In this document: one piece after another, positions 44,304 through 52,995 of the stretch
How the letters are laid out: each line of letters begins with the position of its first letter
Numbering within the stretch: position 1 is the stretch's first letter
Source: Demequina muriae
Lineage (GTDB): Bacteria > Actinomycetota > Actinomycetes > Actinomycetales > Demequinaceae
Length of the DNA: 64,000 nt
Assembly: GCF_030418295.1 (NCBI RefSeq)
Contig: NZ_JAUHQA010000001.1
Coordinates: forward strand, 2,046,001-2,110,000
Direction of reading: 5' to 3'
The notes under the pieces: generated by a model
Databases searched by the model: none
Seen by the model: the letters and a program-made list of their open reading frames with translations, nothing else
What the model was told of the DNA's origin: nothing
Program-made: the position numbers and the translations under genes

Positions 44304-46340
44304 ATGGAACATCAGCAGCACGCACAGCACACGGCGCACCAGCAGCACCAGCAGCACCACGGCACGGACCATTCGGGCCACGCCGACATGTTCCGCCGGC
44401 TGTTCTGGTGGAACCTGGTCATCGCCGTTCCGGTGATCGCGACCAGCCAGATGGTCGAGCACTGGTTCGGCTACGATCTGCCCGGCACCGTGTGGATCCC
44501 TCCGCTGCTCGGGTCAGTGATCTTCGTATGGGGCGGCTGGCCGTTCCTGTCGATGGCGTGGCGGGACGAGATCACGTCGCGCCGGCCCGGCATGATGACG
44601 CTGATCTCGCTCGCCATCACGGTCGCCTTCCTCGCGTCGGCAGGCGCGACCCTCGGCCTCGGCGACCTCGACTTCTGGTGGGAGCTCGCGGCGCTCATCG
44701 TCGTGATGCTCCTGGGCCACTGGCAGGAGATGAAGGCGGTGGGACAGGCGCGGGGCGCGCTCCAAGCGCTCGCCGAGCTGCTGCCGGACGACGCCGAGCG
44801 AGTCGTCGACGGCGACGCCACCGAGACCGTTCCGATCTCCGATCTTGGTGAAGGCGACGTGGTGGTGGTCCGCCCGGGCGGCCGCATCCCGGCGGACGGA
44901 ACGATCCTGCGGGGAGACGCTGCCGTCGATGAGTCGCTGATGACGGGTGAGTCCGCTCCCGTCGCCAAGCACGCGGACGATGCGGTCGTCGCGGGCACCG
45001 TGGCGACCGACGGCTCGCTGAGGATCCGAGTCACGGCCACGGGGGAGGGCACCGCCCTGGCCGGCGTCCAGCGCATGGTGCAGTCCGCGCAGGAATCGCG
45101 CTCCGGAACGCGGCGACTGGCCGACCGCGCGGCTGCATGGCTGTTCTGGATCGCGCTCGTCGTCGCCGCCCTGACCTTCATCGTGACCGCGATCGTCGAT
45201 GACCCTGCGACCGGTCTGACGCGGGCCGTCTCCGTGCTGGTGATCGCCTGCCCCCACGCGCTGGGCCTGGCGATCCCCCTGGTGATCGCCATCGGCACCT
45301 CCTCGAGCGCCCAGCACGGGATCCTGATCAAGGACACCCAGGCGCTCGAGGCGATGCGCACGGTGGACACGGTGCTGTTCGACAAGACCGGGACGCTGAC
45401 CGAGGGATCCCACGTGGTGACGGATTCCGCGGCGGTCTCCGACGGTCAGCTGGATCGAGTGCTCGCGCTCGCGGCGGCGGCCGAACGCGACTCCGAGCAC
45501 CCCGTGGGTCGCGCCGTCATGGCTGCCGCCGCGGACCGTGGCATCGAGGTCCCCTCTGCGGACAGCGTCCAGACCGTGCCAGGGAAGGGCGTGCGTGCGG
45601 TCGTCGACGGTCACGAGGTGGCGGTGGGAGGACCCGCACTGCTGGCCGATCTCGGCGTGTCGGAACCCGAGTCGCTGGCGCGGGCGACGGCTCCGTGGCA
45701 CGAGCGCGGCGGCGCTGTGCTCCACGTGGTGGTCGATGCCGAGGTGGTGGGCGCCTTCACGACCGCGGACCCGGTGCGAGACGAGTCTCGCGCCACCGTC
45801 GATGCGCTCCATGCCAGGGGCATCGCGGTCGCGCTCGTCACGGGCGACTCGCAGGCCGTGGCCGATGCGGTCGCCCACGACCTGGGGATCGACGAGGTCT
45901 TCGCCCAGGTGCTTCCGGGCGACAAGGACGACGCCGTGGGCAGGCTGCAGAGCCAGGGCAAGAAGGTCGCCATGGTCGGGGACGGCGTCAATGACGCACC
46001 GGCGCTCGCCCGCGCGGACGTGGGCCTGGCGATCGGCGCCGGCACTGATGTGGCGATGGAGGCCGCGGGCGTGGTGCTCGCGAGCTCCGACCCGCGCGGC
46101 GTGCTGTCGGTGATCGACCTGTCGCGAGCGTCGTATCGGAAGATGCGCCAGAACCTGGTGTGGGCCACGGGCTACAACGTGATCGCCATTCCGGTGGCGG
46201 CCGGCGCCTTCGCGTGGGCGGGAGTCACGATGCCACCGGCTGCGGCGGCGATCGCGATGAGCCTGTCGACCATCGTGGTGGCGGCGAATGCGCAGTTGCT
46301 GCGCCGCGTCAGCCTCCGCCCCGAGGACGCGACGCGGTGA
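44304..46340 (+). CDS. copB: CopB-type (P1B-3, CPH motif) copper-translocating ATPase
   Basis: The 678-residue P-type ATPase has a His-rich N-terminus (nine His in the first 26 residues) instead of a CXXC metal-binding domain, the TGE loop (TGESAPV), the transmembrane metal site CPH at 316-318, the phosphorylated Asp360 in DKTGTLT, HP in SEHPVGR, and GDGVNDAPAL. CPH plus His-rich tail marks the CopB group, which exports copper or silver. AGGAGG lies five bases before the ATG. The CueR-type promoter upstream supports a copper defence role. It is convergent with the LacI gene. Confidence 0.95.
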   Translation: MEHQQHAQHTAHQQHQQHHGTDHSGHADMFRRLFWWNLVIAVPVIATSQMVEHWFGYDLPGTVWIPPLLGSVIFVWGGWPFLSMAWRDEITSRRPGMMTLISLAITVAFLASAGATLGLGDLDFWWELAALIVVMLLGHWQEMKAVGQARGALQALAELLPDDAERVVDGDATETVPISDLGEGDVVVVRPGGRIPADGTILRGDAAVDESLMTGESAPVAKHADDAVVAGTVATDGSLRIRVTATGEGTALAGVQRMVQSAQESRSGTRRLADRAAAWLFWIALVVAALTFIVTAIVDDPATGLTRAVSVLVIACPHALGLAIPLVIAIGTSSSAQHGILIKDTQALEAMRTVDTVLFDKTGTLTEGSHVVTDSAAVSDGQLDRVLALAAAAERDSEHPVGRAVMAAAADRGIEVPSADSVQTVPGKGVRAVVDGHEVAVGGPALLADLGVSEPESLARATAPWHERGGAVLHVVVDAEVVGAFTTADPVRDESRATVDALHARGIAVALVTGDSQAVADAVAHDLGIDEVFAQVLPGDKDDAVGRLQSQGKKVAMVGDGVNDAPALARADVGLAIGAGTDVAMEAAGVVLASSDPRGVLSVIDLSRASYRKMRQNLVWATGYNVIAIPVAAGAFAWAGVTMPPAAAAIAMSLSTIVVAANAQLLRRVSLRPEDATR

Positions 46341-46390
46341 CCGCCGCCACTGTGCGCATCGGCCGTTCGGTGCTCGCGCCTGGCTGACTG

Positions 46391-47431
46391 TCAGGCGGCC
46401 GCACGCATGGGCGCTGACGTCGACGCGCGGAGCGTGAGCGACGTCGGCAGCTCGAGACGCCCGGACGGAGCGCGGCCCTCGTAGGCGATCTGGGCGGCCG
46501 CGCGGATCGCCGCGCGAGCCATCTGCTCGAGCGGCTGGCGCACCGTCGTGAGCGGCGGCTGCAGCCATTCGGACAGGATGACGTCGTCGAACCCCACGAC
46601 GGACAGGTCCTCGGGGATGCGAAGGTGGCGCTCGCGGGCGGCCGTGTAGACGCCCGATGCAGTCTGGTCCGTGCCGGCGAAGATCGCCGTGGGGCGGCGG
46701 GACATCCCCAGCATGCGCCGCGCGGACGCGAGGCCGGAGGCCGGCATGAAGTCCCCGTAGTCCTGGAGGTGTGGGTCGAGCGGGATCCCATGGCGCCGAT
46801 GCGCGTCCCGGTAGCCTTCGAGCCTGTCCTCGGAGCACCGGACGCCTTGCGGTCCTGTCACGATGCCGATGCGTCGGTGGCCGAGCCGGAACAGGTGCTC
46901 GGTGGCCATGCGGCCGCCCGCGCGGTTGGCGGCGGCGACCGTCGGCATGTTCCCGGGGGCGGAGCCGACGGGATCGACGAGCACGACAGGGGTGTGCAGG
47001 CGCCCCAGTTCGGCCGCGGCGCCTTCCGAGAGCTCGGAGACGACGATCACGACCGCGTCGGTGCGACGGCTCGCGAGGTGCTGGATCCAGCGGCGGTTGC
47101 CGACCGATCGCCCATGCGTCGAGGTCAGCACGATGCTGGCGCCCGCCCTCATCGCCTCCGTCTCCGCGCCCTGGATGAGCGGCATCGCCCAGATCGGATC
47201 GAGGTCGCGCAGCACGAAGTCGATGAGTCCCACGCGCTGTCGCTGCGCGGTGCCGCGACGCTGATACCCGTGCTCGTCCAGCAGTGCCTGGACCGCGGCG
47301 CGGGTCTCATCGGAGACGCCCGTCCGACCGTTGAGCACACGCGAGACGGTCGGCATGGAGACGCCGGCTTCCTCCGCGATCTGCGAGATCGTGACCCGGG
47401 GTGATCGACGTCGTTGTCGGTCGGAGGTCAT
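46391..47431 (-). CDS. LacI-family regulator of the xylan operon (distal)
   Basis: The 346-residue regulator begins with a LacI HTH (VTISQIAEEAGVSMPTVSRVLNGRTGVSDETR) and a PBP1-type sensor domain ending QPLEQMARAAIRA. It is the last gene of the minus-strand xylan operon, eight bases after the GH10 gene, so its own level rises with the operon. The sensed sugar is probably a xylan product. It is a separate protein from the divergent LacI at 54489. Confidence 0.9.
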   Translation of the reverse strand: MTSDRQRRRSPRVTISQIAEEAGVSMPTVSRVLNGRTGVSDETRAAVQALLDEHGYQRRGTAQRQRVGLIDFVLRDLDPIWAMPLIQGAETEAMRAGASIVLTSTHGRSVGNRRWIQHLASRRTDAVVIVVSELSEGAAAELGRLHTPVVLVDPVGSAPGNMPTVAAANRAGGRMATEHLFRLGHRRIGIVTGPQGVRCSEDRLEGYRDAHRRHGIPLDPHLQDYGDFMPASGLASARRMLGMSRRPTAIFAGTDQTASGVYTAARERHLRIPEDLSVVGFDDVILSEWLQPPLTTVRQPLEQMARAAIRAAAQIAYEGRAPSGRLELPTSLTLRASTSAPMRAAA

Positions 47432-47439
47432 CGTGGCAC

Positions 47440-48702
47440 CTACTCCAGCGCCACGCGCAGGGGAGCGGTGGCGCCCCGTTCGAGGTGAAGCTCGGCGCTG
47501 CGACCGCCGTGCGAGACGCGGTAGTCACCAGCGAAGCCGCGCACGTGCACTCGACCGTCCGCGTCGGTTCTCATGTCCGTGGGGTGCGTCCACCACTCGC
47601 TCTTGATGAGCCCCACCAGGGCGTCGAAGGCGGGCTTGGCCGTTCCGTCGCGCCTCAGCAGCCCGGCCGGAGCGCCCAGCCAGGCGCCCTCGTCCGTCAG
47701 GCCCCAATAGGTGATCGACTCCACGGCCGGGTGGGAGACGAGCGTGCGGTAGTGGCGCACCACTTCGTCCGCCTGGCGGGCCTCGCCTTCGGGCGTCGAC
47801 GGCCAGTCGTCCACCACGTAGTCGTTGAGGTCGACGATGTGGGCGGGCATGAGGTCGCCAGAGACGAGAGTGGTCTCCGTCATCTGCAGCGGCAGCCCGA
47901 ACCTCGCGAACCGCTCGAGGATGTCCCACACGGCCTCCTCGCCGCGGTACCCCTGGTGCATGTGGGTCTGCAGGCCGATGGCGTCGATCTCGATGCCCGC
48001 GTCGAGACACTCCTCGATGAGGCGCTCGTAATCGGCGGACAGGTCGAAGTCGTTGAGGACGAGCCTGGCGTGCGGATTGCCCTCGCGTGCCGACTCGAAC
48101 GCGAGGCGCACCATCTCGATGCGTCCCTTGGACTGAGCCAGCCGGGTGACGGCGTTGTGCTCGGCCGTGAACACGGGGAGGATCACTGCCTCGTTGATCG
48201 CGTCCCAGAGGTCCACCACGCCGGCGAATGCGCGGGTCTCGCGCGTGATGCGCGCACGCATGACCGATTCGGCCGCGACGTCGTCGAGGTCGAGCAGCCA
48301 TTCGGGCGCCAGCGTGTGCCACAGCAGCGGGTGGCCCTTGACGGCGACCCCCCGGTCCACGAACCATTGCGCGGCACGGCGAAGCCGGTCGGTGTCAGGG
48401 GCGCCCTGGCGGGGCTCGAAGCCCCGCCAGTAGAACGGCAGCGTGGTGGCGTTGTACAGCTCGAGGTACTTCTCGGCCAGCAGGGGGGCCGATGCGGCGG
48501 AGGCTCCGCCGAACAGGTGCGTGCCCGCCTCGCCGTCGCCGCCGATCCACTCGATCAGGTCGAACCCGATGTTGCCGAAGGCGAAGTCGTGGCGCGTCTG
48601 CTCCACCGTGATCACCGCATCGGCGAGAGGGACGCCGCCACCGTCGGTGACGGTCACCGTCCCCTCGCCCATGCGGTGGTCGACGTCGTGGACAGGTGTC
48701 AT
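47440..48702 (-). CDS. GH10 endo-1,4-beta-xylanase, no signal peptide
   Basis: The 420-residue protein has the GH10 barrel with acid/base Glu171 in LWDAINEAV and nucleophile Glu276 in QMTETTL, plus KGHPLLWHT and GLQTHMHQG. An N-terminal beta module of about 45 residues (GTVTVTDGGGVPLADAVITV) precedes the barrel, as in the intracellular xylanase group. No signal peptide or carbohydrate-binding module is present, so it should cleave imported xylooligosaccharides inside the cell. Its ATG overlaps the GH3 stop (ATGA at 48699-48702). Confidence 0.92.
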   Translation of the reverse strand: MTPVHDVDHRMGEGTVTVTDGGGVPLADAVITVEQTRHDFAFGNIGFDLIEWIGGDGEAGTHLFGGASAASAPLLAEKYLELYNATTLPFYWRGFEPRQGAPDTDRLRRAAQWFVDRGVAVKGHPLLWHTLAPEWLLDLDDVAAESVMRARITRETRAFAGVVDLWDAINEAVILPVFTAEHNAVTRLAQSKGRIEMVRLAFESAREGNPHARLVLNDFDLSADYERLIEECLDAGIEIDAIGLQTHMHQGYRGEEAVWDILERFARFGLPLQMTETTLVSGDLMPAHIVDLNDYVVDDWPSTPEGEARQADEVVRHYRTLVSHPAVESITYWGLTDEGAWLGAPAGLLRRDGTAKPAFDALVGLIKSEWWTHPTDMRTDADGRVHVRGFAGDYRVSHGGRSAELHLERGATAPLRVALE

Positions 48703-51002
48703 ACGACCCTCGTCGTGGTCCAGCGGGCCGATGCGGTGGTGACAGGGTGAGCGTCGCCCACCAGCGTGAGGCTCGCCTCTGCGAAACGCTCCTCGCTGGT
48801 GCCGGTCCAGAGTTCGATGGCGCCGGGCTCGACCACCCTCGTGAACGAGCGATCCGAGAACGCGAGACGCGTGGTCGGCACGGTGAACTCCACTCGCGCG
48901 CTCTCGCCGGGGCCGAGAGCCACCCGGTGGTAGCCCACGAGCTGAGCGACGGGCCGGGTGATGGATCCCACGACGTCGTGTGCGTACAGCTGCACGACGT
49001 CCTCGCCGTGACGGTCGCCGGTGTTCGTCACCGTGACCGCAGCGACGATCTCGCCGTCGGTCGGAGCGTCGGACGTTTCGAGACTCTCGTGCGCGAACGT
49101 CGTGTACGACAGCCCGTGGCCGAAGCACGCCGCAGGGCCGGTGGAGAGGTTGGTCACCTCGCCATCGCCGCCGAGCTTGGGGTGCAGGTACGAGTACGGC
49201 TGAGCGCCCACCGACCGCGGCAGCGTCACGGGCAGGCGGCCGGAGGGGTTGACCCGTCCGGACAGCACCCGTGCGATCGCGCCGGAGCCCTCTTCACCCG
49301 GGAAGAAGGCCTGGACGACCGCCGCGCAGCGCTCGATGGCCCACGACACCGCGTACGGGCGTCCGGTGAGCATCACCAGCACGACGGGGGTGCCGGTGTC
49401 GAGGATCGCCTCGACCAGGTCACGCTGCACGCCGGGGAGCTCGAGATCGTCGCGGTCGCAGCCTTCGCCGACGGTGCCGCGGCCGAAGAGGCCGGCCTCG
49501 TCGCCGACTACCACGATCGCCGTGTCGGCCTCGAGTGCGATCGTGACCGCCTCGTCGAAGCCGGAGCGGTCGTCGTCGTCGATGCCGCAGCCCTGAGCGG
49601 CGAGCACCGTGCCGGCGAACTCCTCGCGGATGCCCTCCAGCACCGACGGCGCCTCGAAGCCCAGCTCGACGCCTGGGCGCTGTGACAGCACGTGGTTGGC
49701 GAACGAGTAGCACCCGAAGAGCGCCGCGAACGTGTCCGCGTTGGGGCCGATGACGCCCACCACCTGACGCTCGTCCGTGGCATCGAGGGGCAGCGCGCCG
49801 TCGTTCGAGACGAGCACCACCGACTTCTCCGCCAGCTCCCTGGCCACCTCGCGGTGAGCGGGGGAGTCGAGGTCGACGCCCGTGGGCGGGTCCTCCTCGA
49901 ACGTGGCGTCGAGCAGACCCAGGCGCTCCTTCTGCGCCAGGGCGCGCTCGGCGGCGCGGTCGACGTGCGCGATGTCCGCGACCCCGGACTCGAGCGCGGC
50001 CTTGAGTGGCGCCAGGTAGGCGTCGCCCGTGGGCAGCTCGATGTCGACGCCGGCGGCCAGTGCCTGCGCCGCCGCGTCGCCCAGATCCGCGGCCACCCCG
50101 TGGAGGAGGTGCAGGAAGGCGACGCCGAAGTAGTCGGCGACGACGACGCCGGTGAAGCCCCATTCGTCGCGGAGCTTGGTGGTGAGCAGTTCCGGGTCGG
50201 CCGCGACGGGGAGGCCGTCGATCTCTGCGTACGAGTGCATGATCGAGTGCACGCCGCCGTCGAGCACCGCCATCTCGAACGGGATGAGCAGGGCGTCCTG
50301 CAGCTCGCGTCGACCCGCGTGGACGGGAGCGAAGTTGCGTCCCGCACGCGAGGCCGAGTAGCCCACGAAGTGCTTGAGCGTCGCATCGACGCCCTCGGAC
50401 TGGAGCCCGCGCACGTACGACGTGCCGACGGTGCCCACGAGGTACGGGTCCTCGGCGATGCACTCCTCGACGCGTCCCCACCGGACGTCACGGATGACGT
50501 CAAGCACCGGGGCGAGGCCCTGGTGAATGCCGAGGGCGTGCATCGAGCCGCCGATCAGCGACCCCATGCGCTCGACGAGCGCGTGATCGAACGCGGCTCC
50601 CCATGCCAGTGGCGTGGGGAACGTGGCGGCCTTCCATGCCGCCAGTCCGGTGAGGCACTCCTCGTGGACGAGCGCCGGGATTCCCGGCCGCGTGTCCGTC
50701 ACCAGCGACCGCTGCCGCTTCCACAGGTACGCGGCCCGCTCGTCGGGATCGACGGGGTTGGTGCCGTAGACCCGAGTCAGGTGGCCGAGGCCGTGCGCCA
50801 TCGCATCGTCCAGCTTGCCCGTGCTGGCGAGTTCGCCCTGGAGCGGGGCGACGGAGTCGCCCTCTTCGCCCTCCCAGAAGCCGACGATCTGCGCCAGCTT
50901 CTCGTCCAGCGACATCTCCGCGACGATCGCACGCACCCGAGGACTGATGCCCTCCGGGCGTTCGCCGGCGCGCGGGGGCGCGCTGATGAAATTGGTGCTC
51001 AT
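48699..51002 (-). CDS. GH3 beta-glycosidase (beta-xylosidase/beta-glucosidase)
   Basis: The 767-residue protein has the GH3 N-terminal barrel with the likely nucleophile Asp290 in GVVVADYFG, the KHFVGYSASRAGRN region, the C-terminal alpha/beta domain and a fibronectin III-like end (THTGDR-type VTVTNTGDRHGEDVVQLYAHD). It lacks a signal peptide. It likely releases xylose or glucose from short imported oligosaccharides. AAGGGG lies eight bases before the ATG at 51002; a second ATG at 51008 overlaps the upstream stop (TAATG) and would add two residues. Confidence 0.92.
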   Translation of the reverse strand: MSTNFISAPPRAGERPEGISPRVRAIVAEMSLDEKLAQIVGFWEGEEGDSVAPLQGELASTGKLDDAMAHGLGHLTRVYGTNPVDPDERAAYLWKRQRSLVTDTRPGIPALVHEECLTGLAAWKAATFPTPLAWGAAFDHALVERMGSLIGGSMHALGIHQGLAPVLDVIRDVRWGRVEECIAEDPYLVGTVGTSYVRGLQSEGVDATLKHFVGYSASRAGRNFAPVHAGRRELQDALLIPFEMAVLDGGVHSIMHSYAEIDGLPVAADPELLTTKLRDEWGFTGVVVADYFGVAFLHLLHGVAADLGDAAAQALAAGVDIELPTGDAYLAPLKAALESGVADIAHVDRAAERALAQKERLGLLDATFEEDPPTGVDLDSPAHREVARELAEKSVVLVSNDGALPLDATDERQVVGVIGPNADTFAALFGCYSFANHVLSQRPGVELGFEAPSVLEGIREEFAGTVLAAQGCGIDDDDRSGFDEAVTIALEADTAIVVVGDEAGLFGRGTVGEGCDRDDLELPGVQRDLVEAILDTGTPVVLVMLTGRPYAVSWAIERCAAVVQAFFPGEEGSGAIARVLSGRVNPSGRLPVTLPRSVGAQPYSYLHPKLGGDGEVTNLSTGPAACFGHGLSYTTFAHESLETSDAPTDGEIVAAVTVTNTGDRHGEDVVQLYAHDVVGSITRPVAQLVGYHRVALGPGESARVEFTVPTTRLAFSDRSFTRVVEPGAIELWTGTSEERFAEASLTLVGDAHPVTTASARWTTTRVV

Positions 51003-51007
51003 CGTCA

Positions 51008-51895
51008 TTACCCCTTCACCGCGCCAGAGAGTCCGTCGACGATGCGCTTCTCCATCATGAGGAAGAACACCAGTGCGGGGATCATGGCCAGGAAGGTGTA
51101 GGCCATGATGCCCGCGAAGTTCGCGGCATTCTGGCCCTGGAACTGAGTCACGCCGAGGGGCAGCGTCGTGGGCGCGTCGCGTCCTGTGAGCATGACCAAC
51201 GGCAGCAGGTACGCGTTCCACGAACCGAGGAACGCGAGCACGCCCACGGTCACCATGCCGGGTCGCGCCAGCGGCAGGACCATGCGGAAGAAGAAGCCCA
51301 CCCGCGTGAGTCCATCCATGAACGACGCCTCTTCGAGCTCGTCCGGCAGCGCCGCGAGGAACGGGCGCATGATGATGACCGTCACCGGCAGCGCGAAGGC
51401 GATCTGCGGAATGATCAGACCCCACATGCCGCCCAGCCCCAGGTCCTGCAGCAGCAGGAACAGCGGGAAGATCGCGACGGTGAGGGGGAACATCAGCCCA
51501 GCGGTGAACATCAGGAACACGCCCTCGCGGCCACGGAACGAGTACCGGGCCAGCGGGTACGCCGCCATGGTGCCGAACAGCACCACGCCGGCCGTGGTCG
51601 CGATGGAGATGATCGCCGAGTTGAGCGTGAACTCCCAGAAGGTGGATCCCGTGAGGATGTCCCAGTAGTTCTGCCACACCCACGGGTTCGGCAGGCCGGT
51701 CGGGTCTTCGGCGATCTGGCCGTTGGTGCGGAACCCGCCCAGACCCAGGAAGAGAATGGGGCCGAGCGTGAGTCCCACCGCGATGAGGGCCACGAAGATC
51801 GTGACGTAGATCGACGAGTCGCCTCCAAGCCTGGTGCGAGCGCGTGACTGGCTCGACCGGCGCTTCTTGACGTCGTCCTTGACTGCGGTGGCCAT
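51008..51895 (-). CDS. Sugar ABC transporter permease (MalG/AraQ-like)
   Basis: The 295-residue protein has six membrane segments and the inner loop ELEEASFMDGLTRVGFFFRMVLPLARPGM (the EAA motif with DG and LP). A basic N-terminus (VKKRRSSQSRARTR) lies in the cytoplasm. The ATG at 51895 is chosen because GGGGG lies six bases upstream and it follows the previous stop directly. It pairs with the permease at 51897. Confidence 0.93.
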   Translation of the reverse strand: MATAVKDDVKKRRSSQSRARTRLGGDSSIYVTIFVALIAVGLTLGPILFLGLGGFRTNGQIAEDPTGLPNPWVWQNYWDILTGSTFWEFTLNSAIISIATTAGVVLFGTMAAYPLARYSFRGREGVFLMFTAGLMFPLTVAIFPLFLLLQDLGLGGMWGLIIPQIAFALPVTVIIMRPFLAALPDELEEASFMDGLTRVGFFFRMVLPLARPGMVTVGVLAFLGSWNAYLLPLVMLTGRDAPTTLPLGVTQFQGQNAANFAGIMAYTFLAMIPALVFFLMMEKRIVDGLSGAVKG

Positions 51896-51896
51896 G

Positions 51897-52949
51897 TCAG
51901 GCCCCCTTTCCGGCACGAGCACCGTTGTCACGGCGCATGACGATCGTCATGTACGTGATCGCGGCGACCATGGAGAAGATGAACATGATGATCGCGAGGG
52001 CGGAGGCGTAGCCACCGTCGTTGCGCTGCGTGCCGATGTCGACCATCAGCGTCGCGATGGTGGAGTACTGGCCAGTCGAGCCGCCCTTGTTGAGCACCCA
52101 GGCCATGTCGAACAGCTGGATCGAGCCGATGATCGACAGGAACGCCCAGACGCGGACGGTGGGGCCGATCAGGGGGATGTTGATGCGCCACTGCACCTGC
52201 CACCAGCTCGCGCCGTCGATCGACGCGGCCTCTTGAAGCTCCGGCGGCACGCCGGACAGGCCTGCCAGGAACAAGATGATCGCCAGGCCGATGTACTTCC
52301 ACGACACGATGAAGAAGAACGTCCAGAAGCCCGCCTGTGGATCCTCGAGCCACCCTCCTGCGGGATCGGAGATCCCTATCGCCGCCAGCATCTCCGTCAC
52401 GGGACCGCGAGGGTCGAGCAGCATGAGCCACATCAGGCCCGCGACGACCTCGCTGAGGACGTAGGGCGCGAAGATGATGAGTCGCACGCTCGAGCGGCCG
52501 GGGAACTTGCGGTTCAGCACCAGCGCGATGATCATCGCGATCGGCAGCTGCACGAGCATGGACAGCGCGATGATCTGCGCGTTGTTGCCCACGGCATTCC
52601 AGAACGGCTGTGCGTACGCCTTCCAGAAGATCTCTTTGGTCTCGGGGTCGGTGCCGCCCATGAGAGCGCGGGTGTAGTTGTCGAATCCGATGAACTCCGC
52701 GAGCTCGAACGGCTGGCGGGAGTCCCACTTGTAGAGGCTGTAACGCGCGGCCATGATCATCGGGAAGATCACGAAGACCAGGAAGAGCAGCAGGGCGGGG
52801 CCGACGAAGATGACGATCTCGAGCCACTTGCGGCGGCGGTCGCGGCGGGGGTTGTATGCGGCGGGGGTGACAGGGGTGGACCCCGCCACCGATGCCTTGG
52901 CATCGGTGGCGGGGCCCGTTCCCGTACCCGAGGCCTCTAGTGCAGTCAC
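51897..52949 (-). CDS. Sugar ABC transporter permease (MalF/AraP-like)
   Basis: The 350-residue protein has an N-terminal tail of about 40 residues, about six membrane segments and the EAA loop LQEAASIDGASWWQVQWRINIPLIGPT. It starts with GTG; GAGG lies about eight bases upstream. The first 25 codons contain a 16-bp perfect hairpin (52881-52914). It forms the channel with the downstream permease. No ATPase is encoded in this operon, as is common for actinobacterial sugar importers that share MsiK/MsmX. Confidence 0.93.
   Translation of the reverse strand: MTALEASGTGTGPATDAKASVAGSTPVTPAAYNPRRDRRRKWLEIVIFVGPALLLFLVFVIFPMIMAARYSLYKWDSRQPFELAEFIGFDNYTRALMGGTDPETKEIFWKAYAQPFWNAVGNNAQIIALSMLVQLPIAMIIALVLNRKFPGRSSVRLIIFAPYVLSEVVAGLMWLMLLDPRGPVTEMLAAIGISDPAGGWLEDPQAGFWTFFFIVSWKYIGLAIILFLAGLSGVPPELQEAASIDGASWWQVQWRINIPLIGPTVRVWAFLSIIGSIQLFDMAWVLNKGGSTGQYSTIATLMVDIGTQRNDGGYASALAIIMFIFSMVAAITYMTIVMRRDNGARAGKGA
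52881..52914 (-). other. Intragenic 16-bp hairpin at the 5' end of the permease gene
   Basis: CCCCGCCACCGATGCC (52881-52896) and its exact complement (52899-52914) are separated by two bases, within codons about 12-23 of the permease. Translation reads through an Ala/Thr/Asp-rich tail. Placed 47-81 bases after the end of the binding-protein gene plus gap, such a stem can protect the binding-protein mRNA or partly stop transcription, giving more binding protein than permease. Confidence 0.7.
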
Positions 52950-52995
52950 CAGGGAGCCTCGCTTTCTTGGGATCAGGGGGTCGGGTGGATGAGTC

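Noticed and set aside
48699-51683. Long N-terminal extension of the GH3 gene over the permease gene
   Set aside because: The extra residues are a frameshifted shadow of the permease. GH3 homology begins near 51002 where a ribosome binding site is present.
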